Assembly (NCBI GenBank): GCA_945897555.1
Contig: CAMDGF010000015.1
Location: forward strand, 1 to 33,992
DNA length: 33,992 nt
Reading direction: 5' to 3'
Source of the DNA: Klebsiella pneumoniae
GTDB lineage: Bacteria; Pseudomonadota; Gammaproteobacteria; Burkholderiales; UBA3065
Position 1 is the stretch's first letter, and every line of letters starts with the position of its first letter. This document shows positions 1 to 10,185 of this stretch, piece after piece. A model generated the notes under the pieces. The model made no database searches, was not told the DNA's origin, and was given only the letters and a program-made list of their open reading frames with translations. The translations under genes and the position numbers were made by a program.

Positions 1-221
1 CCGGGCGCCAGCCCCACCACCAGCAGGCGGGCATCGGCCGCGCCAAAGGCCGGCACCGGCGCGTTGTAGTAATTCGGCAGCGTGGCCCGCTGCTGCGCCA
101 GAAAACCCGCCAAGCGCAGGCAGGCGGCGCAACCGGCATCGAACGGCCGCCCCCGCGCCATGGCCGGGCTGGCGGCGTGAGCGGTGCTTGTGACGACGTC
201 GGGCAAGCGCGGGACAGTCAT
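1..221 (-). CDS. Uracil-DNA glycosylase, type 5 (UdgB) family, N-terminal part
   Basis: The reading frame runs off the left edge of the window, so only the first 73 or so residues are present. An N-terminal CAAC pair (C31, C34 from this start) is followed by a PVPAFGAADARLLVVGLAPG stretch. This matches the opening of family-4/5 uracil-DNA glycosylases, where the first cysteines bind an iron-sulfur cluster and the GLAPG loop belongs to the uracil pocket. The enzyme would remove uracil from DNA in base-excision repair. The start is uncertain: ATG at 221 gives a short spacer to nagZ, while an in-frame ATG at 161 lies closer to the conserved region. The catalytic motifs that separate type 4 from type 5 lie outside the window; the PVPxFG pattern favours type 5. 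It follows nagZ on the same strand by 22 bases and is probably the operon tail. Confidence 0.72.
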   Translation of the reverse strand, partial: MTVPRLPDVVTSTAHAASPAMARGRPFDAGCAACLRLAGFLAQQRATLPNYYNAPVPAFGAADARLLVVGLAP

Positions 222-243
222 GGTGACGAGGCCGCGGCGCGCC

Positions 244-1329
244 TCAGGGTGCTTCGCCCACCGCCGGCCCGGCGGCGAACTGCGAGGCCTCCGCACCGAG
301 CCGCTGCAGGCTCTCCAGCGCCAGCTGGTACTGCAGATCGCCCGCGAGCGCGGCGGCACCGGGGGCCGGGCTGCGCGCCACCATGGCACCGACGCGCCGC
401 GTCGATTCGGCGCGCAGCGCCGGCTGCCAGCCGTCCAGCACCTGATCGACGCTGCCCGGGTCGTTGCACACCAGCACCATGTCGCAGCCAGCGCAGTAGG
501 CGGCCTCGGCGCGCTCGACGATGTCGCCCACGCCCTGCGCGCCCTTCATCGACAGGTCGTCGCTGAACACCGCACCGTCAAAGCCCAGCCGCTCACGCAG
601 CACGGTCTGCAGCCAGAACGGCGAGAAACCGGCGGGCAGCGGGTCCACCGCGGTGTAAAGCAGGTGCGCCGGCATCACCGAGGCCAAGCCTTGGTCAGCC
701 AGGCGCGCGAAAGGCAACATATCGTATGCAGCGAGTTCCGCGTAGCTGCGCGGATCCTCTGGCAGCGCGTGATGGCTGTCGGCCACCGCCCAGCCGTGCC
801 CAGGAAAATGCTTGCCGCAACTGCTCATGCCGCGCGCGGCCAGCCCGCGGATGAGCGCAGCTGCCAGCGCGATGACGCAGGCCGGGTCGCGGCCGAAGCT
901 GCGGTCTCCGATGATCTCGGAGTGGCCCCAATCGAGGTCCAGCACCGGCGTGAAGCTCAAGTCGACGCCGACCGCGCGCAACTCGGCGGCCAGCACCACA
1001 CCCGCGTCGAAGGCCAGCGCCGTGGCGGCGGCTGGGTCCGCCAGCCAGCGCAGGCCGAGCGCACGCATCGGCGGGATATGGGTGAAACCCTCACGGAAGC
1101 GCTGCACGCGCCCGCCCTCGTGGTCTACGGCGATCAGCAGTTGTGGTTCCCGCAGAGCGCGGATGGCCGCCACCAGAGCCGCCACCTGCTGCGGGCTCTC
1201 GTAGTTGCGGCGGAACAGGATCACGCCGCCCACCAGCGGGTGACACAGCCGCTCGGCCTCGGTCAGCGTGAGGTGCAGACCGGCAACGTCGGCCATGAGT
1301 GGGCCGAGGGGCTGCTGCAAGCGACTCAT
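244..1329 (-). CDS. nagZ: Beta-N-acetylhexosaminidase NagZ (GH3)
   Basis: This 361-residue cytoplasmic glycosidase releases N-acetylglucosamine from anhydromuropeptides during peptidoglycan recycling. Visible family marks are [11 protein letters not shown] (residues 69-78), the KHFPGHG loop (173-179) that carries the catalytic histidine, and FSDDLSMKG (255-263) with the aspartate nucleophile. Length and order match proteobacterial NagZ. The frame extends upstream, but the ATG at 1329 is chosen because it forms an ATGA overlap with the acpS stop and gives the normal family N-terminus. It is the second-last recognisable gene of the lepA-to-nagZ operon. Confidence 0.95.
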   Translation of the reverse strand: MSRLQQPLGPLMADVAGLHLTLTEAERLCHPLVGGVILFRRNYESPQQVAALVAAIRALREPQLLIAVDHEGGRVQRFREGFTHIPPMRALGLRWLADPAAATALAFDAGVVLAAELRAVGVDLSFTPVLDLDWGHSEIIGDRSFGRDPACVIALAAALIRGLAARGMSSCGKHFPGHGWAVADSHHALPEDPRSYAELAAYDMLPFARLADQGLASVMPAHLLYTAVDPLPAGFSPFWLQTVLRERLGFDGAVFSDDLSMKGAQGVGDIVERAEAAYCAGCDMVLVCNDPGSVDQVLDGWQPALRAESTRRVGAMVARSPAPGAAALAGDLQYQLALESLQRLGAEASQFAAGPAVGEAP

Positions 1330-1709
1330 GGCGCCCTCTGCAGCACACACACCGACACCGCCATGCTGCGCTCGTCGCTGATGCTCAGATGGTGCGAGGT
1401 CACGCCGCGGCCGACGACGAACGACTCAAGCTCGGGCGCCAGCCGCAGCGACGGCCGGCCGAACTCGTCGTGGTCGATGGCGATGTTGCCCAGCGTTGCC
1501 GGCGGGCGGATGCCGGTGCCCAGCGCCTTGGCGAACGCCTCCTTGGCAGCAAAACGCTTGGCCAGAAAGCGCGGCGGTTGCGCGGCGGCCTCGAACTCGG
1601 CCCACTCGGACGCAGCCAGCACGCGGCGCGCAAAACGTGCGCCGAAGCGTTGCCAGGCGCGTTCCATGCGCTCGATCTCGACCACGTCCTGACCGATGCC
1701 GTAGATCAC
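1326..1709 (-). CDS. acpS: Holo-[acyl-carrier-protein] synthase AcpS
   Basis: AcpS transfers 4'-phosphopantetheine from coenzyme A to apo-ACP, activating it for fatty acid synthesis. The 127-residue protein begins [15 protein letters not shown], with the magnesium-binding Asp8, and has the family motif [14 protein letters not shown] (residues 53-66) with the second metal ligand Glu57. The C-terminal SHHLSISDE strand is also typical. It overlaps nagZ by four bases and lies 22 bases after pdxJ, the usual arrangement in betaproteobacteria. Confidence 0.95.
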   Translation of the reverse strand: MIYGIGQDVVEIERMERAWQRFGARFARRVLAASEWAEFEAAAQPPRFLAKRFAAKEAFAKALGTGIRPPATLGNIAIDHDEFGRPSLRLAPELESFVVGRGVTSHHLSISDERSMAVSVCVLQRAP

Positions 1710-1731
1710 GCCATGTGCTCCGATGCGGCCG

Positions 1732-2469
1732 TCAGGACCCGCGCGCCGCGAGCATGGCGGCCTTCATCTGCCGCACCGCCGTGTCGAGCCCGACGAACAC
1801 CGCATCGCCAATGAGAGCGTGGCCGATGTTGAGCTCCTCCATCTGCGCAATGGCAGCGATCGGTGCCACGTTACCGAGATTGAGGCCGTGTCCGGCATTG
1901 ACGGCAAGACCGAGAGCAGCGCCGCGTTGGGTGGCGCGAATGATGCGTTGCAGCTCCGCGTCACGCTCGGCGCCAGTGGAATCCGCATAGTGGCCGGTGT
2001 GGATCTCGATCACCGGCGCGCCCACCTCCGCCGCCACATCGATCTGCGCAGGGTCGGGCGCGATGAACAGCGATACACGGATGCCGGCATCGCTGAGTCG
2101 GCGCACCGCCGACGCGACGCGATCGCGTTGTCCGAGCACCTCGAGGCCACCCTCGGTGGTGCGCTCTTCGCGCCGCTCGGGGACGATGCAGACGTCTTGC
2201 GGCAACACATCGAGCGCGATGCCGATCATCTCCTCGGTGAGCGCCATCTCCAGATTCATGCGCGTCTGCAGCAGCGGCCGCAGCGCGTAGACATCGTGGT
2301 CCTGAATATGCCGGCGGTCCTCGCGCAGATGCAGGGTGATGAGGTCGGCACCGGCCTGTTCGCACAGCAGCGCCGCCTCGACCGGGCTTGGGTACACCGT
2401 ACCGCGGGCCTGCCGGAGCGTGGCGACGTGATCGATGTTGACACCAAGGCGGATGGGGCTGTGGAGCAT
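1732..2469 (-). CDS. pdxJ: Pyridoxine 5'-phosphate synthase PdxJ
   Basis: PdxJ condenses 1-deoxy-xylulose 5-phosphate with 3-amino-2-oxopropyl phosphate to make pyridoxine phosphate, the last ring-closing step of the DXP-dependent vitamin B6 pathway. The 245-residue protein opens with [17 protein letters not shown], the family N-terminal strand with its active-site histidine, and keeps [16 protein letters not shown] and the phosphate-binding GHGLNLGN region near the C-terminus. Length is normal. ATG at 2469 is chosen over upstream starts because these would run through the recO-pdxJ spacer and give non-homologous sequence. No clear Shine-Dalgarno sequence precedes it. A strong hairpin lies 36 bases upstream. 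Confidence 0.95.
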   Translation of the reverse strand: MLHSPIRLGVNIDHVATLRQARGTVYPSPVEAALLCEQAGADLITLHLREDRRHIQDHDVYALRPLLQTRMNLEMALTEEMIGIALDVLPQDVCIVPERREERTTEGGLEVLGQRDRVASAVRRLSDAGIRVSLFIAPDPAQIDVAAEVGAPVIEIHTGHYADSTGAERDAELQRIIRATQRGAALGLAVNAGHGLNLGNVAPIAAIAQMEELNIGHALIGDAVFVGLDTAVRQMKAAMLAARGS

Positions 2470-2504
2470 GTCGGGAGGTCGAGGCGGTTGCCGGACTGGA
2501 GCAG

Positions 2505-2533
2505 GGTGCGGCAATCTTAGCTTGCGCCGCACC
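2505..2533 (-). promoter_or_regulatory. Inverted repeat in the recO-pdxJ spacer
   Basis: GGTGCGGC at 2505-2512 pairs perfectly with GCCGCACC at 2526-2533 across a 13-base loop. The hairpin fills much of the 82-base gap between the recO stop and pdxJ start, the longest gap in this operon. No T-run follows on the minus strand, so a rho-independent terminator is unlikely. A transcript-processing, stabilising or attenuation site is possible; function is inferred only from position. Confidence 0.4.
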
Positions 2534-2551
2534 GGCGTGCCCTGCTGTGGC

Positions 2552-3331
2552 TCACTCCTGGAACGGCGCCAGCATGTCGCGCGACAGCAACGGACGGTCG
2601 CCGAGGTAATGGCCGAGTGCGGTGCGCAGAAGACGCAAGGCCTCACGGCGGACACCCATCTCGGCGTAATCGCCGGCCTGCATGGCCAACAGCGTGGTTC
2701 CGCTGACTCGCGCACCGATCGACGCCCCCGCATCTGTGCTTGGGCCGCCCTCGGCATCGCGCGTGTCGCGATGCCCTGCCCCGGCGGCCCCTGCCACGCG
2801 CACCAAACCGCTCTCGGGCAGATATCGATAGCAACCCTCGGCCGTCACCGGCGCGCCCCCCCCGGCCTCACGTGCGAGGTCGATGGCGTAGCCGAGGTCG
2901 GCCAGCAGCGCCAGCTCGAACGGACGCAACACCGCGTCGATGCGCGCTGCGCAAGGTAGCGCAGCCAGCGCACGCTCGTAGGCGGCAAAGGTGCCAGGGT
3001 GGGGGTCCTCGCGGGGCAGCAGGCGCACCAGCAATTCGTTGAGGTAGAAACCGCAGATCAATGCTCGACCATTGAGCCCCGGTGTCATTGCCAGCCACTC
3101 GGCGCTGTGCAGGGTCTTGACCTCGCCCTTGCCGAACCACGACAGGCTCACTCGCTGGAAGGGCAGCAAGACTCCGCGCAGCGCCGACGCCGGCCGTCGC
3201 GCGCCGCGCGCCGCCAGACTCACGCGGCCATGGCGCTCGGTAAAAGCGTCGACCAGCAGGCTGGTCTCGCGGAAAGGCAGGGTATGGAGGACGTAAGCCT
3301 CCACCTGGTCGATGCGGTTGACGCCCGCCAC
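2552..3331 (-). CDS. recO: DNA repair protein RecO
   Basis: RecO works with RecR to load RecA onto SSB-coated single-stranded DNA in recombinational repair. The 259-residue protein has the N-terminal OB-fold signature ([18 protein letters not shown] and [13 protein letters not shown]), then a helical domain containing the motif [19 protein letters not shown]. Start choice: a GTG at 3331, four bases after the era stop, gives the normal N-terminus; longer starts would overlap era. The C-terminal third has a variable, glycine-rich stretch before [12 protein letters not shown]. It sits between era and pdxJ, the usual position. Confidence 0.93.
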   Translation of the reverse strand: MAGVNRIDQVEAYVLHTLPFRETSLLVDAFTERHGRVSLAARGARRPASALRGVLLPFQRVSLSWFGKGEVKTLHSAEWLAMTPGLNGRALICGFYLNELLVRLLPREDPHPGTFAAYERALAALPCAARIDAVLRPFELALLADLGYAIDLAREAGGGAPVTAEGCYRYLPESGLVRVAGAAGAGHRDTRDAEGGPSTDAGASIGARVSGTTLLAMQAGDYAEMGVRREALRLLRTALGHYLGDRPLLSRDMLAPFQE

Positions 3332-3335
3332 GGCA

Positions 3336-4217
3336 CTACTCGAACCCGAGCTGGCGCAGGGCCCCGGCGTCATCTGCCCAGCCGCTGCGCACCTTGACCC
3401 AGACCTCGAGGAACACCTTGCAGCCCAGCAGCCGCTCCATGTCGGCCCGCGCCACCGAGGCGATCTGCTTGAGGTGCTCGCCACTACGGCCGATCAGCAT
3501 GCCCTTGTGTGCGGGCTTATCGACCAGGATGGCCGCGTAGACACGCACCAGATGCTCGGCCTCCTCGTACTTCTCGATGACCACCGTGGTGCCGTAGGGC
3601 ACCTCGTCGCCGGTCATGCGGAACACCTTCTCGCGCAGCAGCTCCGCCACCAGGAAGCGCGACGTGCGGTCGGTGAGGTCGTCGGGGCCGAACATCGGCT
3701 CGCCCTTCGGCAGATGCGGCGCCAGCACGTCGAGCAAGGTGTCGGTCTGCGTGCCCTGCTGCGCCGAGACCGGGACGATGTCGGCGAACGTGAAGCGCCC
3801 GGCCATGGCCTGGGCGAACGGCAGCAGCCGCGCTTTGTCCGGTGTGCGGTCGACCTTGTTGATGGCCAGCACCACGGGCCGGTCGGCCGGCAACAGGCGC
3901 AGCACCTGCTCGTCCTCCGGGCCGAAGCGCCCGGCCTCGACCACGAACACCACCGCATCAACCTCGCCCAGCGCGGCTTTGACCGTACGATTGAGGCTGG
4001 CATTGAGGGCACCGCCATGGCGCGTCTGGAAACCCGGCGTGTCGACGAACACGAACTGCGCGTCAAGGCGTGTCTGCACGCCGGTGATGCGATGGCGAGT
4101 GGTCTGCGGCTTGCGCGAAGTGATGGACACCTTCTGCCCGATGAGGCGGTTCATGAGCGTGGATTTGCCCACGTTGGGCCGGCCGACAATGGCGACAAAA
4201 CCGCAACGGATGCTCAT
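3336..4217 (-). CDS. era: GTPase Era
   Basis: Era is an essential GTPase that binds 16S rRNA and helps assemble the 30S ribosomal subunit. The 293-residue protein carries the G1 loop GRPNVGKS (residues 12-19), the switch [15 protein letters not shown] (32-46), G3 DTPG (59-62) and G4 NKVD (120-123). The C-terminal half is the KH RNA-binding domain, including [11 protein letters not shown] and [11 protein letters not shown]. Its ATG overlaps the rnc stop as ATGA, so translation is probably coupled to RNase III. Confidence 0.97.
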   Translation of the reverse strand: MSIRCGFVAIVGRPNVGKSTLMNRLIGQKVSITSRKPQTTRHRITGVQTRLDAQFVFVDTPGFQTRHGGALNASLNRTVKAALGEVDAVVFVVEAGRFGPEDEQVLRLLPADRPVVLAINKVDRTPDKARLLPFAQAMAGRFTFADIVPVSAQQGTQTDTLLDVLAPHLPKGEPMFGPDDLTDRTSRFLVAELLREKVFRMTGDEVPYGTTVVIEKYEEAEHLVRVYAAILVDKPAHKGMLIGRSGEHLKQIASVARADMERLLGCKVFLEVWVKVRSGWADDAGALRQLGFE

Positions 4218-4900
4218 GTCCAGCCGGTCTTCTCAAGCAGTTCAGCCATCGCCACAGCAGCGGCTGCCTGTTCGGCGGCACGGCGGCTCGGGCCACTGCC
4301 CATGCCGGCCAGGTCGTGCGCGGGCACCCGGCACATCACCGTGAACACCGGTTGCTGGGGCGAGCCGCCCTCGCCCGCCACTGTGTAGTCGGGTGGTGGC
4401 TGGCGGTGGCGCTGCAGCAACTCCTGGAGAGCGGTCTTGGCATCTTTTTGCGCGGTGCCCAGCGCCGGCGATGCGAGCTGGTCGGCGAACAATCTCGTGA
4501 CCACATGGGCGGCGGCCGCATAGCCAACATCCTCGTGCACCGCGCCGATGAGGGCCTCGAAGGCGTCGGCCAGCAAGGCAGACTGCTCACGGCCACCCGC
4601 CCGCTCAAGGCCGGTGCCCAGATGCAGCAAAGGCGGGATGCCGAGCGCCAATGCCTTCTCATGCAGCGAGGCTTGGCAGACCAGATCGGCACGGGTGCGA
4701 TGCAGATCACCTTCGGATGCGTCCGGCAGACGCGCCATGAGCAAGGGCGAGAGCACACAGTCGAGCACGGCGTCACCCAGGAACTCGAGACGCTCGTTGT
4801 GGGTGGCCGAGTGGCTGCGATGGGTCAGCGCCCGGCGCAACAGGTCCGGCTCGGTGAAAGTGTGGCCAAGTCGTTGCTGCAAGCCGTCGAGCGCGTTCAT
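4214..4900 (-). CDS. rnc: Ribonuclease III
   Basis: RNase III cleaves double-stranded RNA, processing rRNA precursors and regulatory duplexes. The 228-residue protein has the signature ERLEFLGDA (36-43 region) and the metal-binding Asp112 and Glu115 in [13 protein letters not shown], followed by a double-stranded RNA-binding domain from about residue 150. The ATG at 4900 gives the normal N-terminus ([15 protein letters not shown]). Only 31 bases separate it from lepB; many betaproteobacteria have a small DUF4845 gene in this place, which is absent here. Confidence 0.96.
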   Translation of the reverse strand: MNALDGLQQRLGHTFTEPDLLRRALTHRSHSATHNERLEFLGDAVLDCVLSPLLMARLPDASEGDLHRTRADLVCQASLHEKALALGIPPLLHLGTGLERAGGREQSALLADAFEALIGAVHEDVGYAAAAHVVTRLFADQLASPALGTAQKDAKTALQELLQRHRQPPPDYTVAGEGGSPQQPVFTVMCRVPAHDLAGMGSGPSRRAAEQAAAAVAMAELLEKTGWT

Positions 4901-4931
4901 GCGTCCCACACCGGGCACCCGCCGCCCTGCA

Positions 4932-5731
4932 TCAGTCCACCGCCCGGCCGATGCGGTCGAAGCGGCCAAAGTTCCACCAGATCATAAAGGCCTTGCCGAC
5001 GATGTTCTCGTCCGGCACAAAGCCCCAGTAGCGGCTGTCGCTCGAGGCATCACGGTTGTCGCCCATCATGAAGTAATGGTCGGCCGGCACCTTGCACTCG
5101 AAACCATCGTGGCGATACTTGCACTGGCCGAAGAACTCGAACTGGCGCACCTGACTCAACAGGATGGTGGGCTGCTGCGGGCGCACGAGGATGTCGTGGG
5201 CGTGGTCGCCGGTCTGCGACGCATAGCGTTGTGAGGCCACAAAATCGGCACCGGCGTCGATGTCGAGGTACTCACCCTTTTCGCGCATCGGCACGTCCTG
5301 GCCATTGATGGTGAGCCGCTTGTCGCGGTAGGTCACGACGTCACCCGGCACGCCGACGATGCGCTTGATGTAGTCGACACGGGTGTCCTCCGGGTAACGG
5401 AACACCATCACATCGCCCCGTTGCGGGTCCTCTACGTCGATCACCTTACGGTTGATGATGGGGAGGCGGATGCCGTAGGCGAACTTGTTGACGAGGATGA
5501 AATCCCCCACCAGCAAGGTCGGGATCATCGACCCGGAAGGGATGCGGAACGGTTCAAACAGGAAGCTGCGGAGCACGAACACGGCAAGGATCACCGGCAA
5601 AAAACTCTTGGGATACTCGATCCACCACGGCTCCGGCTGGCCCTCTTGCCGCAGGTGCCTGAAGAACAGCCGGTCGAGCAGCCAGACCGCAAAGCAGACG
5701 ACCAGCAACACAAAGAGAAGCAACGCGAAGT

Positions 5732-5735
<4 letters not shown>
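4932..5735 (-). CDS. lepB: Signal peptidase I (LepB)
   Basis: LepB is the membrane-bound leader peptidase that removes signal peptides from exported proteins. The 267-residue protein has two N-terminal hydrophobic segments (about 2-25 and 44-60). It has the catalytic Ser69 in [10 protein letters not shown], the general-base Lys124 in [12 protein letters not shown], and the conserved [17 protein letters not shown] block. Its ATG overlaps the lepA stop as ATGA. The periplasmic domain has the insert typical of Gram-negative LepB. Confidence 0.96.
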
Positions 5736-7528
<1,793 letters not shown>

Positions 7529-7568
7529 CAGGGTGTGGCCATGGGCCGCCAAAAAGGGCCGGCCACCA

Positions 7569-7590
7569 ATAAAAAAGGCGCTTGCGCGCC
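7569..7590 (-). terminator. Rho-independent terminator after the DUF3429 gene
   Basis: On the minus strand, GGCGC-GCAA-GCGCC forms a tight hairpin (7577-7590) followed directly by a run of six T. This is a textbook intrinsic terminator, 42 bases after the DUF3429 stop. It probably marks the end of the tad-globin-DUF3429 transcription unit, with leak-through into lepA possible. Confidence 0.75.
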
Positions 7591-7631
7591 TGAGGGATCA
7601 AGCCAGCGGGTACAGCCTTCCATTGTATCGG

Positions 7632-8081
7632 TCAAGCCGACAACTGCGCGAGATAGAGCGCAATGATCACGAGGACGCTGATGAGCGTGCGCAACGGCAC
7701 GAACCACACGGGCAGCCCCCGACCAGCCAGCCAGCGCTGATCGACCACCATGGCGGCGATGAAGCTGAGGCTGAGCAGCATGAGCGCATCGTGGTACGGC
7801 AACAGCAGAGCCACCCACGCCACCAGCGCGGGCACCACCGACCAGCCATAGCTGCGCCAGGCCGGCAGCGGCGCCGAGGTGTTGTCGCGGGCGGCGGCCA
7901 GGCCCCAGTGCAGCGCGCCGACAAAGCTCAGGATGACCGCGGCGTAGCCGATCAGCGCCTGCTGCAGCTGCGGCGGGTTGATGCCAAAACGCGGCGCCAG
8001 CGCCAGCGCCCAGAACGGGATGAGGCCGCCGAGCGCGAGGATGCGGGCGGCAGCGGGCGCCTGGTTGAACGCAGCGATCAT
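7632..8081 (-). CDS. DUF3429 family membrane protein
   Basis: This 149-residue hydrophobic protein has about five predicted membrane helices. The opening ALGGLIPFWALA and the AVILSFVGALHWG segment (about 48-60) match the DUF3429 family, whose function is unknown. It overlaps the preceding globin gene by four bases (ATGA) and is followed by a strong terminator, so it is the last gene of its operon. Nothing in the sequence shows a catalytic site. Its pairing with a truncated haemoglobin could hint at a redox or respiratory role, but that is inference. Confidence 0.8.
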   Translation of the reverse strand: MIAAFNQAPAAARILALGGLIPFWALALAPRFGINPPQLQQALIGYAAVILSFVGALHWGLAAARDNTSAPLPAWRSYGWSVVPALVAWVALLLPYHDALMLLSLSFIAAMVVDQRWLAGRGLPVWFVPLRTLISVLVIIALYLAQLSA

Positions 8082-8539
8082 GGGGTTTCCTCGTCGGGAG
8101 GCATGGAACGGCCCGCCATCATGCCAAAACCGGGGTCGGGCACGCCGGGCTCTTCACGGTTGCGCATGAAGTCGGCGGTGTTGAAGAACGCGGCCACCAG
8201 GCGCTCGCGCAGGTCCGGCGCCAGCGGGCTGTCCTGCAGGGCGCGCGTCATGCACTGCATCCACTGATCGCGTTCGATCGACCCGATCGGGAACGGCATG
8301 TGGCGGCGGCGCAGCATGGGGTGGCCGTACTTCTCCACATACAAGGGCGGGCCGCCCATCCAGCCGGACAGGAACAGGTAGAGCTTCTCCTTGCTGTGGG
8401 CAAGATCGGCCGGGTGCAGGTGGCGGATGCGCTCGAAGGCCGGGTCGTCATCCATCTGGCGATAGAAGCGCTCCGCCAATGCATGAATGCCCGCATCGCC
8501 GCCGATCAGGTCATAGAGAGTGGTGCCGACGTCTGACAT
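8078..8539 (-). CDS. Group II truncated haemoglobin
   Basis: This 153-residue protein is a haem-binding globin of the trHbO (group II) class. Supporting marks are the B-helix FYRQMDDDP (Tyr26 as likely B10), the F-helix block YGHPMLRRRHMPFPIG with proximal His80, and Trp93 at the group-II G8 position. Such proteins bind oxygen or nitric oxide or act in peroxide chemistry; the exact role here cannot be read from sequence. ATG at 8539 gives the family N-terminus (TTLYDLIGG). It begins 10 bases after the prepilin peptidase stop and overlaps the DUF3429 start, so it appears to be co-transcribed with the tad pilus genes. About 20 residues follow the last globin helix. Confidence 0.92.
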   Translation of the reverse strand: MSDVGTTLYDLIGGDAGIHALAERFYRQMDDDPAFERIRHLHPADLAHSKEKLYLFLSGWMGGPPLYVEKYGHPMLRRRHMPFPIGSIERDQWMQCMTRALQDSPLAPDLRERLVAAFFNTADFMRNREEPGVPDPGFGMMAGRSMPPDEETP

Positions 8540-8549
8540 GCCCACCAAT

Positions 8550-9254
8550 CTAGCGCAAGCCGGGGCTCTCCACGACAGCAATGATCATGGCTGCCACCAC
8601 GATCGCCGGCCCGAACGCAAAGGCGTCCGTCAGCCGTGTCTGCCGCATCAGCGCGAGCCCACCCCGCCCCATCAGCGCCAGCAGGGTCGCAAGGATGTAA
8701 GTGGTGACCACGAACCCCGGCCCCCAGATCGCCCCCAGCGCTGCCAGCAATTTCATGTCGCCTTGCCCCATGCCATCGCGGCCACGCAGGCCAAAGTACA
8801 CATCGTTGATGAGACGGAATGGCAGATAGCCGACCACGGCACCGACAATCGCCGCCTCCAGGCCGACGGTGCGCGTCGACTCCGGGATCTGCAACAACAG
8901 CCCACACCAGAGCATGGGCTGGGTGATCAGATCGGGTAACAGCCGGTACTGCAGGTCGATGCGGAGCAAGGTGACCAATCCCAGCACCCAGATGCCAGCC
9001 AGCAGACCCGTCTGTCCGGCACCGCCCAGCAGAAAGGCGATCAACGATGCGATGACAAAGAACGGTAACCGCTCGAGGTTCTCGCGGCCGCGCAAGCCGG
9101 GCACGAAACTGAACGGCTCGGGCTGCGGTGGCAACTCGCGCCCAAGGTGCATAGCCACTGCGCGCGCATCCTCGGCGAGGATGCGTTGCGGCAGCCAGTC
9201 GCCCAACAACACGAAGAGCGGTGCCAGCAGACACAAGAACACGGCTTCAGCCAA
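8550..9254 (-). CDS. tadV: Prepilin peptidase, TadV/CpaA type (A24 family)
   Basis: This polytopic membrane aspartyl peptidase would cut the leader from Flp prepilins and TadE-like pseudopilins. The two catalytic aspartate regions are visible: RIDLQYRLLPD (Asp100/Asp108) and GMGQGDMKLL (Asp166, the GxGD motif). At 234 residues it lacks the N-terminal cysteine-rich methyltransferase domain of PilD, as expected for Tad loci, although an unusual basic-acidic N-terminal stretch (25-60) precedes the first core helices. The likely start is TTG at 9254, overlapping the tadC stop by eight bases with an AAGG nine bases upstream; GTG at 9242 is the alternative. Confidence 0.88.
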   Translation of the reverse strand: MAEAVFLCLLAPLFVLLGDWLPQRILAEDARAVAMHLGRELPPQPEPFSFVPGLRGRENLERLPFFVIASLIAFLLGGAGQTGLLAGIWVLGLVTLLRIDLQYRLLPDLITQPMLWCGLLLQIPESTRTVGLEAAIVGAVVGYLPFRLINDVYFGLRGRDGMGQGDMKLLAALGAIWGPGFVVTTYILATLLALMGRGGLALMRQTRLTDAFAFGPAIVVAAMIIAVVESPGLR

Positions 9255-10182
9255 GACCGAAGACCTTGCTCAGGGACATCGCCGCCGGCCCAAAAAGGAT
9301 GATCACGAGTGCGGGCAGCAGGCAGAGCATGAGCGGCGCCATCACCTTGACCGGCAATTTGGCAGCCTGCTCTTCGGCGCGCTGCATGCGCCGCACGCGC
9401 ATCGAGTCGGCATGCACGCGCAGCGAATCGCCCAAGGAGACGCCATAGCGATCGGCCTGGATGACCATGGTCACCAGTTCGCGCATGTCATCCAGCGCTG
9501 TGCGTTCCGCCAGCTCGCGCAACGCATCGGCCCGGCTGGCGCCGGCACGGATCTTCTGGTTGACGCGATCGAGCTCGCTGCCGAGCAAGGGGTTGTGACG
9601 GGCCAGCTCGCGTGCCGAGCGACGCATCGCTGCATCAAAAGCTTGCCCCCCCTCGATACAGATCACCAACAGGTCGATCAGCTCGGGCAAGCCCTTCTGG
9701 ATGGCGTCGACGCGACCGGCAGCGCGCTGCCCGACATGCAAAGCCGGCAAGCGCATGGCGAGAACCAAGGGCACCACCGCCGTCAGCAGCCACTGCATCG
9801 GTTGGGCTGGCTCGGGCTGGAGCAGCAGGAGGCCGACGCCGATCCCGAAGAGGACCGCGGCGAGAGCGGTACTGGAAGCGCGGTAGAGGGTCAGCGAATC
9901 GGGGTGGTGGTAACCGGCCTGCAGCAACAGCTTGGCTGCGGCGGCGGTATCGCGGCCACCCAGCACCGGCGAGACGCGCGCCAACATGTCGGCCAGCGGC
10001 ATCCAGAAGTTGCTCGCCAACTTGCGTCCGGGCGCGGCGCGACGCGTATGCGTACTCTCGGCGAGGATGCGGTCGATAGCCTCGCGGCGACGGCGCTCAT
10101 CGCCGGTGCGCACGAACGCCAGCACCAGCATCGACACCGTCGTGGCGATGATAAAGATCAGCCCCCAGAGCTTGAGCGACAT
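9247..10182 (-). CDS. tadC: Flp pilus inner-membrane platform protein TadC
   Basis: This 311-residue protein belongs to the type II secretion F-domain family. It has an N-terminal helix (about 5-24), a cytoplasmic F domain around GLPELIDLLVICIEGGQAFDAA, and two C-terminal helices ending MLCLLPALVIILFGPAA. TadC pairs with TadB as the inner-membrane platform on which the TadA motor acts. ATG at 10182 lies three bases after the tadB stop. The family resemblance is clear; TadC rather than TadB is assigned by order and by the 'GQ-F-A-M' F-domain pattern. Confidence 0.9.
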   Translation of the reverse strand: MSLKLWGLIFIIATTVSMLVLAFVRTGDERRRREAIDRILAESTHTRRAAPGRKLASNFWMPLADMLARVSPVLGGRDTAAAAKLLLQAGYHHPDSLTLYRASSTALAAVLFGIGVGLLLLQPEPAQPMQWLLTAVVPLVLAMRLPALHVGQRAAGRVDAIQKGLPELIDLLVICIEGGQAFDAAMRRSARELARHNPLLGSELDRVNQKIRAGASRADALRELAERTALDDMRELVTMVIQADRYGVSLGDSLRVHADSMRVRRMQRAEEQAAKLPVKVMAPLMLCLLPALVIILFGPAAMSLSKVFGLG

Positions 10183-10185
10183 CGC

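Noticed and set aside
184-1692. Long plus-strand open frame opposite nagZ and acpS
   Set aside because: It is antisense to two well-matched genes, has low-complexity Arg/Ala/His-rich sequence and no family motif; such frames are expected in GC-rich DNA.
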